Source: Zhongshania sp.
GTDB taxonomy: Bacteria; Pseudomonadota; Gammaproteobacteria; Pseudomonadales; Spongiibacteraceae
Direction of reading: 5' to 3'
Length of the DNA: 64,000 nucleotides
Assembly (NCBI RefSeq): GCF_029212375.1
Contig: NZ_JARGNU010000002.1
Span: 62,001 to 126,000, forward strand
Shown here one piece after another: positions 44,363 to 52,869 of this stretch. Position 1 is the first letter of the stretch, and every line of letters starts with the position of its first letter. The notes beneath the pieces were generated by a model that made no database searches, was not told the DNA's origin, and saw only the letters and a list, made by a program, of their open reading frames with translations. A program made the position numbers and the translations under genes.

Positions 44363-47250
44363 AGTGTGTTGCCGCTAAAAAACTACATGCTTTGCAATTG
44401 GCTTGTGCCTTACCGGCATTGCTTGGTTTGAGTGTGCTGGTTGCCGGCTGCCAGCCCGCACTAAAGCCACGCGGAGAGACCCAGACGATTGGCAGTTTGC
44501 TGGAGCGCAATGGCCAGAATCCCGATCGCTTATTTATGAAGAAGCTGCCTCCAAAGAAAATTGCCGACGCCGACGCTGAGGGGCGGCGAGTTGAAATGGA
44601 GGCTTTAAACCACTATCAGCAAGTTTTAAGTTTAGATTCCGCGCCGGGTGTTCGCGCCGAGGCTATGCGCCGATCTGCAGACCTCCGCATTGAAGCGGCA
44701 GGGCGAGATGGCGACGTTAATATGCAGGAGGTGGCTGCGGCAACCGCAATGTATAAACGGCTTATTGCCGAGTTTCCAGATTATCCCAATAAAGATCACG
44801 TAATTTACCAGTTGGCGCGGGCCTATGAATTATCCGGTCGCAGTGAACTGGCAATCAACACCTTGCGGGATTTGGCGCACGATTATCCACAGTCGCAGCG
44901 TGCCAATGACGCCTTATTTCGCTCGGCAGAAATGTTGTATTTGCGCAAGCGCTATCAAGAAGCTGCCGACGAGTACGGACGTTTAATTAGCCAAAACCCA
45001 GCTATGCCTTATTGGCAGATGGCGCAGTATAAATACGCCTGGAGTCAGTATCAGCTGAGCAAACCTGAACTTGCGGTGGGTAGTTTTACCGCGATTTTAA
45101 GTCAGCTCAAGACACTCCGCGAAGTGACGAGTGTAGATCAGCTCCTAACTTATGTGCCGGAAGCCAGCGCAGAGTTGGTGCGCGATACGGTGCGGGGCTT
45201 GAGTTTAGCACTGGCGGCCAAGGCCGACGGCCACAATATTGCTGCTTATTTTGCCAAACTGCCTGGCAATCATTTTTATCCCTTGGTTTATAACAGCCTC
45301 GGCGAACTACTATTGAGCAAAAAGCGGTATACCGACGCCGCCAGTGTCTTTGATGCTTTTGCCAGCGCTTACCCGCAGCACGAATTGGCAATGAGTCACA
45401 GCGAAAAAGCGATTGCTGCTTATCAGCAAGGTGGTTTCACTGGCTTAAAAATCAGCGCACAAGAGGCCTATGTTGAACGTTACGCAGCGGATTTACTCGC
45501 CGCACAGGCCAGTGGAGCGGCGGATGCGGAGTTGCCCAAACTTAGTAGCTTGCTGCGTGACTATACAATGGAGATATTAGCGTTTCGCCATGCCGAGGCT
45601 CAGCAAACGCCTGTGAGTGAAGCTGATTTACGGCTGCAGCGTTTTGCTGCAGTGGCAGCAAGCTATCGCAAAGCGCTGGCGATGTTTCCGAACGACAGCG
45701 ATTTTGCCACGACCAGTATGCGCTACGCTGACGCCTTATTTGATGGCGGCGAAGTTAAAGCCGCGGCCGACCAATACATGGCGGTGGCCTATGATCTGCC
45801 AAGCTATAGCAAGCCAGCCGATGCGGCGTTGGCGTCGGTAAAATCCTACCGCGCGTGGCTGAAAAATGCGCCTGAGGCTGAGCGTGACGCGGCCCAGCAG
45901 GCGGTGATCGCCGCCAGTACTCGAATGGCTGCGGCCTTCCCTCAGCACCCAGAGCGCAGCCGAGTACTGTTGGCCAGTGCCGAAGACCTATACGTATTGC
46001 AACGCCACCAAGAAGCGATAGCGATTGCCGAACCCTTGCTTGTAAATGCGCAGTGGACCGAGCCGAGTTTGCAAAGCAAGGCTTTGAGTATTACTGCCGA
46101 CGCTTACTTTGCACAAAATAGTTTTGACAAAGCGGAGATGTATTACGCCAAGTTATTGCCGATGATTGCTGGGGAGCCAGAGCTGCAGCGGATAGCTAAA
46201 GATCGTTTGGCGGTATCTGTTTATCGCCGAGCGGAGGGGCTTAGAGCCGACGGTGACAGCGCGCTGGCGGCAAATTTATTTTTGCGTGCCGCCGACTTAA
46301 GCCCTGATCCAGTGCTGCGGGCTAATGCAAGTTTTGACGCCGCTGGGCAGTTATATGCAGTTAATAATTGGAAGCAAACGGCCGATGTTTTACAGCGCTT
46401 TCGCAGCGAATTTCCAAATCACGAAATGGCCGGCGATGCGGATAAACTACTTGCCGAAACCTATCAAAAATCAGCGCAACCCGCTTTGGCAGCTGGGGTG
46501 TATGCCCGCATAGCATTAGTCGCTAGCGAAACCCTTGAAACGCGTCGCCAAGCGAGCCTCATGGCGGCAAAGCTTTACGACCAAGCGGGGCTGCGCGAAC
46601 AGGCGCGAGTGGCGATAGAAAATCATATTGCGCAGTTTCCCGCGCCCTTGCTAGAGGCCCAGCAATTTCGGCAGCGCCTGGCTGAAATGGCACCGGCAAA
46701 CAGCGAGCTTCATCACCGCTGGTTAAAAGAAATTATCACTGCCGACAAACTTGCTGCACAACCTATCGCGGCCTCGCAACTACTGGCGGCAGATGCCAGT
46801 TTGCAATTGGCGATGATTGACGTGCGCCGCGCCAATAGCGCCAAGCTGCGCTTGCCTATCGCAAAAAGTTTGCCGCTGCGGCAGCGGGCTATGCAAACCG
46901 CCATCGACAGTTTGGCGCAGGCTTCAGCTTACGGATTTTCTGATATCACCACTAAAGCGAGCTATGAGCTGGGCAATTTATACCGAGACTTTGCTAAAGC
47001 ATTAATGGCATCTGAAAAGCCACGAGAATTGCGCGGCGAAGTGCTGGAAGCGTACGCCCTGCTATTAGAGGAGCAGGCGTATCCCTTTGAGGAAAAGGCA
47101 ATTAGTGCCTTTGAAGCCAATGTTGCGCGTGTTCGCGACGGGGTTTGGACTGCTGGCATGCGGCAAAGCCTTTTTGCCTTAATTGAATTGGCGCCCGCCA
47201 AATACGGTAAACAGCCTCAACTGGAGGACAGCTATGATTCACTTTACTAA
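44359..47250 (+). CDS. Large TPR lipoprotein
   Basis: A 963-residue lipoprotein (LVAGC, Cys31) made almost wholly of TPR or Sel1-like helical pairs, for example YKRLIAEFPDYPNKDHVIYQLARAYELSGRSELAI and YQEAADEYGRLISQNP. Spacing and TPR style recall YbgF/BamD-type and the GltE-like TPR lipoproteins of myxobacterial gliding complexes. Start at 44359 (ATGA overlap with the previous stop) is preferred over 44338. Likely outer-membrane-anchored scaffold of the complex encoded by this operon; this is inferred. Confidence 0.75.
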   Translation: MKCVAAKKLHALQLACALPALLGLSVLVAGCQPALKPRGETQTIGSLLERNGQNPDRLFMKKLPPKKIADADAEGRRVEMEALNHYQQVLSLDSAPGVRAEAMRRSADLRIEAAGRDGDVNMQEVAAATAMYKRLIAEFPDYPNKDHVIYQLARAYELSGRSELAINTLRDLAHDYPQSQRANDALFRSAEMLYLRKRYQEAADEYGRLISQNPAMPYWQMAQYKYAWSQYQLSKPELAVGSFTAILSQLKTLREVTSVDQLLTYVPEASAELVRDTVRGLSLALAAKADGHNIAAYFAKLPGNHFYPLVYNSLGELLLSKKRYTDAASVFDAFASAYPQHELAMSHSEKAIAAYQQGGFTGLKISAQEAYVERYAADLLAAQASGAADAELPKLSSLLRDYTMEILAFRHAEAQQTPVSEADLRLQRFAAVAASYRKALAMFPNDSDFATTSMRYADALFDGGEVKAAADQYMAVAYDLPSYSKPADAALASVKSYRAWLKNAPEAERDAAQQAVIAASTRMAAAFPQHPERSRVLLASAEDLYVLQRHQEAIAIAEPLLVNAQWTEPSLQSKALSITADAYFAQNSFDKAEMYYAKLLPMIAGEPELQRIAKDRLAVSVYRRAEGLRADGDSALAANLFLRAADLSPDPVLRANASFDAAGQLYAVNNWKQTADVLQRFRSEFPNHEMAGDADKLLAETYQKSAQPALAAGVYARIALVASETLETRRQASLMAAKLYDQAGLREQARVAIENHIAQFPAPLLEAQQFRQRLAEMAPANSELHHRWLKEIITADKLAAQPIAASQLLAADASLQLAMIDVRRANSAKLRLPIAKSLPLRQRAMQTAIDSLAQASAYGFSDITTKASYELGNLYRDFAKALMASEKPRELRGEVLEAYALLLEEQAYPFEEKAISAFEANVARVRDGVWTAGMRQSLFALIELAPAKYGKQPQLEDSYDSLY

Positions 47251-47830
47251 GGTGCTCGTCGCGCTTGTATTACTCAGTGTTGCCGCGTGCAGTTCTGGTC
47301 CGCAGACCATGAAATCTGCGCGGCAGACAAGCAAGGTGTCGTCGGCAGAATTTGATACTGCGCTGGCGCTAATGAAAAGTGGAGACAGCGACGGCGCGAC
47401 TCACGCTTTTTTAAAGCTCAGCGAAAGTCATCCGCGCTCGACTGGGCCGTGGACAAATTTAGGTATTCTTGCAGCGCGGCAACAACAGTATGAATTAGCG
47501 GCCAAGTATTTTTTAGCCGCGCTACAGCGGGAACCTAAGAACGTCGCAGCGCTTAACTGGATGGGTTATATCACCAGCAAAAATGGCAGTTTCGACGCCG
47601 CCTTAGGCTGGTATAGCAAGGCGCTGGCGGTTCGCGATGACTACGCTCCGGCACATTTGAATATGGGTATTCTCTATGAGACGGCGTTTAAACAAAGCGC
47701 CCAGGCGCTAACGCACTACCGCCGCTATCAGGCGCTTACCGGCGGTGACAATATTTTAGTTAGCGCTTGGATCCACAATTTGGAATCCAGCGCGGACTAC
47801 GTGGCGGTGAATGTGTCGCAGGTGAACTAA
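47234..47830 (+). CDS. Small TPR lipoprotein
   Basis: A 198-residue lipoprotein (VAAC, Cys19) with about three TPRs (GPWTNLGILAARQQQYELAAKYFLAALQ, AALNWMGYITSKNGSFDAALGWYSKAL, APAHLNMGILYE). Start at 47234 has a full GGAGG six bases upstream and lies inside the end of the previous gene (17-base overlap). It resembles PilF/NlpI-like TPR lipoproteins in fold only. Overlap with the next gene's ATG (TAATG) shows coupling. Confidence 0.8.
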   Translation: MIHFTKVLVALVLLSVAACSSGPQTMKSARQTSKVSSAEFDTALALMKSGDSDGATHAFLKLSESHPRSTGPWTNLGILAARQQQYELAAKYFLAALQREPKNVAALNWMGYITSKNGSFDAALGWYSKALAVRDDYAPAHLNMGILYETAFKQSAQALTHYRRYQALTGGDNILVSAWIHNLESSADYVAVNVSQVN

Positions 47831-48144
47831 TGAAATCATTATTGCTTATTGTTTTGGGGTTTTCTTTGGGGCTGGCTCTGCCCGCTAGCGCAGAGTTGGC
47901 GGATGGCGTCGAGACCAGTGCCGAGCCAGCAATGGGCGTAACCATCCACGGCAGTGACGAGGCGGCGGTCGGTTTGTACTTAATGCCTTGGGGTGAAGAG
48001 CCAATGAGTGATTTAGATCGCCCGCCGCAATTAATAGACGAAGGCCCGCAAACTGTTAATGCTGAGGAGTTTCAGCGTTATGCCGAATGGTATCAGGCGC
48101 ACCGCTCGTATCGTTATTGGCGTCTGCAGCGCAATAACTGGTAG
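47830..48144 (+). CDS. Small exported protein of the ExbBD/AgmX operon
   Basis: A 104-residue protein with a signal peptide (1-21, ending ASA). The mature part is short, acidic and ends in an aromatic/basic tail (YRYWRLQRNNW). No recognised domain. It begins within the previous stop codon (TAATG) and is followed 64 bases later by the ExbB-like gene, which has its own GAGGTG. Conservation within similar operons should show whether it is a true component. Confidence 0.65.
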   Translation: MKSLLLIVLGFSLGLALPASAELADGVETSAEPAMGVTIHGSDEAAVGLYLMPWGEEPMSDLDRPPQLIDEGPQTVNAEEFQRYAEWYQAHRSYRYWRLQRNNW

Positions 48145-48208
48145 TTAAAATTTTGGCGGCAATACCAACGTATAACGAAATTTAATTTGATATTTTTTGA
48201 GGTGAATT

Positions 48209-48853
48209 ATGGAAGCCATTTCGACGTTCATTACGTTTTTTAATAACGGCGGCCACTTTATGTATCCAATAGCGCTGGTGCTCGCTTTTGCCATCGCTAT
48301 TAGCATTGAGCGCTTTGTTTTTTTAACTAAATCCCTTAGCGATAACCGCCGCTTCTGGGCCAAGATTTGGCCAATGCTGAGCGCAGGCGAAATCAGCGAA
48401 GCCGAAGCGTTAATTGGTAAATCAAAGCTCGCCGTTGCGCATATTTTGAATTGTGGGCTTGAGCAAGCGCGAATCGACAGTCGCCGCAGCGACGTAGAAA
48501 TTGCGACTGAAGATGGCCTAATGGCACTGCTGCCAGCCATTGAGCGTCGGACCCATTATTTAGCGACGTTTTCTAACGCCGCGACCTTGCTGGGCTTGCT
48601 CGGAACGGTGTTGGGTTTGATTGGCGCCTTTGGCGCGCTGGGGACTGCCGACCCTGTTGAAAAAGCAAATTTGCTGTCGGCGGGTATTTCCGAGGCCATG
48701 AGCTGTACCGCATTTGGCTTGATGGTGGCGATTCCCTCACTCTTTGCACATGCCTATTTGCAAAGTCAGGCAGGGGAGTTAGTTGATACGCTGGAGTCGG
48801 CCTGCTCGCGGTTTGTAACAGTAATAAATCGCAGTAAAGCGCTGCAGCACTGA
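48209..48853 (+). CDS. ExbB/TolQ/AglR-type proton channel subunit
   Basis: A 214-residue MotA/TolQ/ExbB-family protein with three membrane segments (FMYPIALVLAFAIAISIERFVFL; NAATLLGLLGTVLGLIGAF; AFGLMVAIPSLFAHAYL). The Gly-rich TLLGLLGTVLGLIGAF segment is the family core. With the two ExbD-like proteins downstream it should form a proton-motive-force-driven stator. The neighbourhood lacks Tol-Pal genes and a TonB-dependent receptor, so it is neither tolQ nor a normal exbB. Confidence 0.9.
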   Translation: MEAISTFITFFNNGGHFMYPIALVLAFAIAISIERFVFLTKSLSDNRRFWAKIWPMLSAGEISEAEALIGKSKLAVAHILNCGLEQARIDSRRSDVEIATEDGLMALLPAIERRTHYLATFSNAATLLGLLGTVLGLIGAFGALGTADPVEKANLLSAGISEAMSCTAFGLMVAIPSLFAHAYLQSQAGELVDTLESACSRFVTVINRSKALQH

Positions 48854-48862
48854 GGTCTAAAG

Positions 48863-49444
48863 ATGAGCGCCATGTTTGATATAGAGCCAGATGTCGATGA
48901 GGGGCCGCGCAGCTCAAGACGAATACGTCGTCTTAAACGGAAGTTGCGCCATCGCCCCGATGGCGAGCTGAATATTGTCTCGATGATCGATGTGTTTGCA
49001 GTACTGGTTTTTTTCTTATTGGTTGGTTCGTCGATTTCGGCCAGTAAATTACATGCGCTAAAATTAAATTTGCCCTCGATTAACGCTGAGCAGGTGGTGA
49101 ATGACAAGCCAGCATTGCATTTAGCAATCAGCCTATTTGAAGATCATTTAGAAATTAGCAATAGCGAGGGTTTAGACAAGGCTATGCCGAAAGTATCCGG
49201 CAAATACGACACTAAAGCGCTAGCTGAGCTGCTGGTGGCCCTGAAAGAAGACCATCCAGACGAATCTAGTATTAGTTTGTTTATTGCAGAAGATATTGCC
49301 TACGAAGATATTGTCGCGGTTATGGACAGCAGCCGAGAGTACCCAGCGGGTAGTGCGGGTGTTAATGGCAGCGCTGCGCTGTTCCCGTTAATTTCCATGG
49401 GTGATGCACCGCAAGACAGCGCTGAAGTGGAGTCAAAACCATGA
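48863..49444 (+). CDS. ExbD/TolR-type stator subunit 1
   Basis: A 193-residue protein with a short basic cytoplasmic N-terminus, one membrane segment (SMIDVFAVLVFFLLVGSSI) with the essential Asp near its start, and a periplasmic domain. The Asp carries protons in ExbD/TolR. Overlaps the next gene by 4 bases. Ten bases after the ExbB-like stop, with an AAAG-rich site upstream. Confidence 0.88.
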   Translation: MSAMFDIEPDVDEGPRSSRRIRRLKRKLRHRPDGELNIVSMIDVFAVLVFFLLVGSSISASKLHALKLNLPSINAEQVVNDKPALHLAISLFEDHLEISNSEGLDKAMPKVSGKYDTKALAELLVALKEDHPDESSISLFIAEDIAYEDIVAVMDSSREYPAGSAGVNGSAALFPLISMGDAPQDSAEVESKP

Positions 49445-49971
49445 GCAAACGTCAGGAGCGAAAACTTAATCGCGAGGTAAAGCGAGCTGGCCGCGATGTT
49501 GCTATTAATGTGGTTTCGCTTATTGATATATTTGCTATTTTGGTTTTTTACTTGCTGGTGAATGCCGTAGTAGTAGAAGTGATTCCAGAATATCAGAATT
49601 TAAAATTGCCCACTTCGCTAGCCAGTGAAAAGGCGCAACGCACCGTAACGGTTGCGGTAAGTGCCAGCGATATACTGCTGGAAGAACAGCGCATAATGAG
49701 TGTTGAAGACGCCCTGCAATCAGAGCAGCGGGTATTGGCATTATTGGCGGCAGCGCTGGCGCCCCTCATTGCGGTGGCTGGCGCTGACGAGTTCGGCGGT
49801 AAAAGCGAGCCCGATTCGAAAAAATTGGGCAGCGGCAAAGATGTGAATATAGTTGCAGATCGCGATACGCCCTACCGTTTGCTCAAGAAAATTCTCGCAA
49901 CCTGTGTTGATGCGAACTTTGATCATGTTTCCCTCGCCGTGCGGGAAATTACTCAGGGAGGTGGAGCATGA
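49441..49971 (+). CDS. ExbD/TolR-type stator subunit 2
   Basis: A 176-residue second ExbD-like protein with membrane segment SLIDIFAILVFYLLVNAVV carrying the essential Asp. Two different ExbD/TolR proteins per ExbB is the pattern of AglRQS in Myxococcus, not of standard Exb or Tol systems. Overlaps genes on both sides by 4 bases. Confidence 0.88.
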   Translation: MSKRQERKLNREVKRAGRDVAINVVSLIDIFAILVFYLLVNAVVVEVIPEYQNLKLPTSLASEKAQRTVTVAVSASDILLEEQRIMSVEDALQSEQRVLALLAAALAPLIAVAGADEFGGKSEPDSKKLGSGKDVNIVADRDTPYRLLKKILATCVDANFDHVSLAVREITQGGGA

Positions 49972-50417
49972 ATAGTGCGCTACTAGCCCAAGCCACATTG
50001 GGAAGCGATTACTGGGGAATTACCTTAGCCGCCGACCGGCATTTTAAGCGCATCTTGCTCAATGTAGTGAGCTTGCTGCTATTACTGCTTGTTGCTGCCC
50101 CCTTCTGGGTACTTGATGTTCCCGAGGCGCCGCCAATAGAGCCTGCGACCAGTTACGCTCTTGAACTCTTGCCCGTACCAAAAGCAAAGCCTCTACCAAA
50201 AGAGGTTGCAAAGCCAAAGCCGGTGCTTAAAGCCGCGGCGGTGTCAAAGCCTGTCGCCGTGAGTAAGCCGAAAACGGTGGTTAAAAAAGTAATGCCCCAA
50301 CCTAGACCGGCAAAACCGACTCCTTCCGTAAGTGCCCAAGAGCGGGCTCAGGCCGCAGCCGCGGCTGCCGCGCAGCGCCAAGCTGCAGCAAAAGCCGCGG
50401 CCGCTAAGCTGGGGTAA
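49968..50417 (+). CDS. TonB/GltG-like N-terminal half: anchor plus Pro/Lys/Ala-rich linker
   Basis: A 149-residue protein with a membrane anchor (LLNVVSLLLLLLVAAPFWVL, about 31-50), a Pro/Lys-rich linker (KPKPVLKAAAV, KPKTVVKKVMPQPRPAKP) and an Ala-rich helix, then a stop. This is the N-terminal half of a TonB/TolA/GltG-type energy transducer without its C-terminal domain. The missing domain is encoded by the next ORF in the -1 frame, which overlaps at GGGGTAATG. GGAGG precedes the ATG. Confidence 0.78.
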   Translation: MNSALLAQATLGSDYWGITLAADRHFKRILLNVVSLLLLLLVAAPFWVLDVPEAPPIEPATSYALELLPVPKAKPLPKEVAKPKPVLKAAAVSKPVAVSKPKTVVKKVMPQPRPAKPTPSVSAQERAQAAAAAAAQRQAAAKAAAAKLG

Positions 50418-51004
50418 TGGCCTTTAGTGAACAATTAGCGCAATTGCGTGATACCAGTAGCGATGTGGTGATCAGTGAAAAGAATCTTAGAGAACGTGGC
50501 GCGGTAAAAAGTGAGCTTGCGGCGCCCAGTACCGACTCGCTTTCGGCAAGTAAGTTAAGTGCTGGTCATGGCGACTACGGTACACACAGTGTTAGTGGCG
50601 AACAGAGCAGCACGGTAGTTGGTAGCCATAGTACAGCCAAGCTAGCCGCGATTGCGGCGCGCTCGGCGGCCGTCGGCGGGAGTGGCGGCGCAGCGGCGGG
50701 CGGTGCTAAACCATCGCGCAGTTTGGAAGAAATTCAGCTTGCCTTTGATCGCAGTAAAACAGCGTTCTACGCCATTTTTAGTCGGGCTGCGCGCAAAGAC
50801 ACCACGATTCGAGCTGGCACCGTGGTGGTAAGTTTAACGATTGAACCAGACGGTTCGGTAAGTGGCAGTAAAATTGTTTCGTCGAGCTTTTTTAATCCGG
50901 ATTTAAAAGAAAAACTATTGCAGCGCATTGCTATGCTTAAGTTTGAGGCGAAGGCTGTTCCCCGTTACACCTATCCTAACTACCCCATTAGTTATATGCC
51001 TTAG
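50417..51004 (+). CDS. AgmX/PglI (TonB-like) C-terminal domain protein
   Basis: A 195-residue protein. Residues about 1-90 are low-complexity Ser/Ala/Gly-rich; the C-terminal 90 residues form an AgmX/PglI- or TonB-like domain (FDRSKTAFYAIFSRAARKD, GTVVVSLTIEPDGSVSGSKIVSSSF, RIAMLKFEAKAVPRYTYPNYPI). It has no signal or anchor of its own, so on its own it would stay cytoplasmic. In -1 frame continuity with the previous ORF it would complete a membrane-anchored TonB-like protein (KLGVMAFSEQLAQLRD), which is more sensible biologically. Confidence 0.75.
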   Translation: MAFSEQLAQLRDTSSDVVISEKNLRERGAVKSELAAPSTDSLSASKLSAGHGDYGTHSVSGEQSSTVVGSHSTAKLAAIAARSAAVGGSGGAAAGGAKPSRSLEEIQLAFDRSKTAFYAIFSRAARKDTTIRAGTVVVSLTIEPDGSVSGSKIVSSSFFNPDLKEKLLQRIAMLKFEAKAVPRYTYPNYPISYMP

Positions 51005-51128
51005 CGATTTTTCAGTATGGGCTATATCGGTTTCGCTCGCATAGGTAGCTAGGCGTGGCGAACTAAGATATTTCCTCGGTTTTAGCACCCCTGTGCTTGC
51101 GTCGCCACATTATCACTGTCACGTATTT

Positions 51129-51158
51129 ACGACGCCCTCGTCGTTACGCTTTCCTTTT
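51129..51158 (+). terminator. Weak candidate terminator of the envelope-machine operon
   Basis: ACGACG-CCCT-CGTCGT stem followed by TACGCTTTCCTTTTATT, about 125 bases past the last stop. Stem is short and the T-run interrupted. The rest of 51005-51527 shows only the palindrome and sigma-54-like element listed separately; the ORF at 51097-51339 is not supported. Confidence 0.3.
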
Positions 51159-51267
51159 ATTAAACTGCTGGCCGAATATTGGTGGCGTATCTGCGCATAT
51201 CAATATTACTGCTTGTCGCATCTATTTAGGGCATAAGTTTTTCGGAGCTGTAATGCTTGGTTTCATC

Positions 51268-51287
51268 ATGGTGCAATATTGCATCAT
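51268..51287. promoter_or_regulatory. 20-base near-perfect palindrome upstream of the porin
   Basis: ATGGTGCAATATTGCATCAT is palindromic except for one base pair, with core TGCAATATTGCA. It lies 240 bases before the porin ATG. Likely protein-binding site; shares ATGGTGCA with the sites upstream of narK and the ExbBD operon. Confidence 0.5.
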
Positions 51288-51422
51288 TTTAGATTTGTTG
51301 CAGAAATATTTCATGTCACTATTTGGTGTGACGGTGTAATTCCAATAATTTCCAGATTTTAATTTATTTTTAACTTTATGAATAATAAGCTTTTTTTTAT
51401 TTGGTCAATTGATTTATCATTT

Positions 51423-51439
51423 TTGGCTTATGTTTTGCT
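51423..51439 (+). promoter_or_regulatory. Sigma-54-like element upstream of the porin
   Basis: TTGGCTT-ATGTT-TTGCT. GG and GC spacing is correct and the -12 is perfect, but the -24 has two departures (TGGCTT for TGGCAC). Start would be near 51450. Confidence 0.33.
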
Positions 51440-51527
51440 TTTGCTGGTTATCGCAATTCCTTTGCAAGGAACACTGTTTGCGGTGTTGTTGCTTTACCTT
51501 ATCGATACCTACCAAAAGAGAGACCTC

Positions 51528-52781
51528 ATGTTGAAAATGAAAGCACTTCCCTTAGCTATTTCTATCGGCCTACTAGGTGCTGCGGCGCAAACAACATTTG
51601 CTGCAGAGAATATTACCGAAGCCCTCAGTAAGGGCGAAGCCCACTTAAATTTGCGTATGCGTTATGAGTCTGTTGCTGAGGACGTGGCTGCGGGTGGCAA
51701 CAAAACGGGTGACGCCCTCACCTTGAAAACGCGGTTGAACTACAAAACGGATAGCCTTAAGGGCTTTAGTGGTTTTGTGGAATTAGATGACGTGAGTAAT
51801 TTTGCGGGTGACTCAAATGACAGTGTTAATGGCAATGTTGCTGATTCACTGATTGCCGATCCGGCAGGCACCGAAGTAAACCAAGCTTTTATTGCCTATA
51901 GCAATTGGAGTAGCGAATTTAAATATGGTCGTCAGCGCTTAACCTACGATAATCATCGCTTTGTTGGTCACGTTGGCTGGCGTCAAAATGAGCAGACTTA
52001 CGATGCGTTTACCGCCGCCAATAGCAGTGTCGAAAATCTTAAGCTGAACTACGCGCACATTTCTAATGTAAACCGTATTTTTGGTGAAGCCAGCGCGGTG
52101 GGCGACACCGAGATGGATTCCCACTTATTGAACGCGAGTTACACTCTGCCAGCAGGTACTGTGACGGGTTACGCCTATTTGCTCGAGACCGATGATAATT
52201 TCGCCGGTTTTAAACGTATGGATACCGATACCTACGGTATTCGCTGGCAGGGCGTGGCGGGTGACTTGGCGTATAATCTTGAATATGCCACGCAGGACAG
52301 TGCCGGTAAAAATCCCGCCGATTACAGCTCAGACTACATGCTTGCTGAGGCGACTTATAAGCTCGCACCAGTAACGCTTGGTCTTGGCTACGAAGCGCTG
52401 GGCGCCGACAAAGACGGTTTCTTTATTACGCCGCTGGCCACCTTGTTTAAATTTCAAGGCTGGACCGATATGTTCTTAAACAAAGGTTTGGGTAATATCA
52501 GCGATGGCATTAACGACACTTACTTCACAGTTGGTGGGGCGGCATTGGGCGTGAATTGGTTGCTGGCCTATCACAACTTTGAATCAGAGCAAGATAATAG
52601 CGCTGGTGATAGCGACCTCGGTTCGGAGCTCGGCGGTATGGTCACCAAAAGCTGGGGACCTTATTCTGCAGAGTTGCGTTACGCCAGTTACAGTGCGGGC
52701 GATAGCACAGGCTTTAATGGTGGCGGCTTGAGCTTGATGGACACTGAAAAAGTGTGGCTGACCTTAAGCGCTAACTTCTAA
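51528..52781 (+). CDS. Outer membrane porin, alginate-export/OprD-like fold
   Basis: A 417-residue beta-barrel protein with a signal peptide (about 1-24, ending TFAAE). The mature protein opens AHLNLRMRYESVAED and continues in alternating amphipathic strands such as LTLKTRLNYKTDS and SAELRYASYSAGDSTG, ending in the aromatic C-terminus LSANF typical of outer membrane proteins. The ORF-track start at 51378 adds 50 hydrophobic residues; I prefer 51528 with AGAGAG upstream. Substrate is unknown. Position next to nitrogen genes and a sigma-54-like element hints at a nitrogen source. Confidence 0.82.
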   Translation: MLKMKALPLAISIGLLGAAAQTTFAAENITEALSKGEAHLNLRMRYESVAEDVAAGGNKTGDALTLKTRLNYKTDSLKGFSGFVELDDVSNFAGDSNDSVNGNVADSLIADPAGTEVNQAFIAYSNWSSEFKYGRQRLTYDNHRFVGHVGWRQNEQTYDAFTAANSSVENLKLNYAHISNVNRIFGEASAVGDTEMDSHLLNASYTLPAGTVTGYAYLLETDDNFAGFKRMDTDTYGIRWQGVAGDLAYNLEYATQDSAGKNPADYSSDYMLAEATYKLAPVTLGLGYEALGADKDGFFITPLATLFKFQGWTDMFLNKGLGNISDGINDTYFTVGGAALGVNWLLAYHNFESEQDNSAGDSDLGSELGGMVTKSWGPYSAELRYASYSAGDSTGFNGGGLSLMDTEKVWLTLSANF

Positions 52782-52795
52782 TCGCGCAAAGCGGT

Positions 52796-52860
52796 GCGCC
52801 AGCGTAGAGCTGGCGCCATAGCAGTGATACCATGCCACACAGACTTTTCTGCGTGGCGTT
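52796..52860 (+). terminator. Two hairpins between the porin and mpl
   Basis: GCGCCAGC-GTAGA-GCTGGCGC (52796-52816) has no T-run. GCCACACAGA-CTTT-TCTGCGTGGC (52834-52857) is a 10-base stem with one mismatch followed by GTTTGT. The second is the likelier porin terminator. Confidence 0.5.
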
Positions 52861-52869
52861 TGTATATTT

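Noticed and set aside
48209-50417. Zorya-type anti-phage system suggested by the proton-channel genes
   Set aside because: The stator partners are ExbD/TolR-like without a peptidoglycan-binding MotB domain, and no ZorC/D/E-like helicase or nuclease is present.
51097-51339. 80-codon ORF upstream of the porin
   Set aside because: No Shine-Dalgarno, no similarity, AT-rich stretch with regulatory palindrome.
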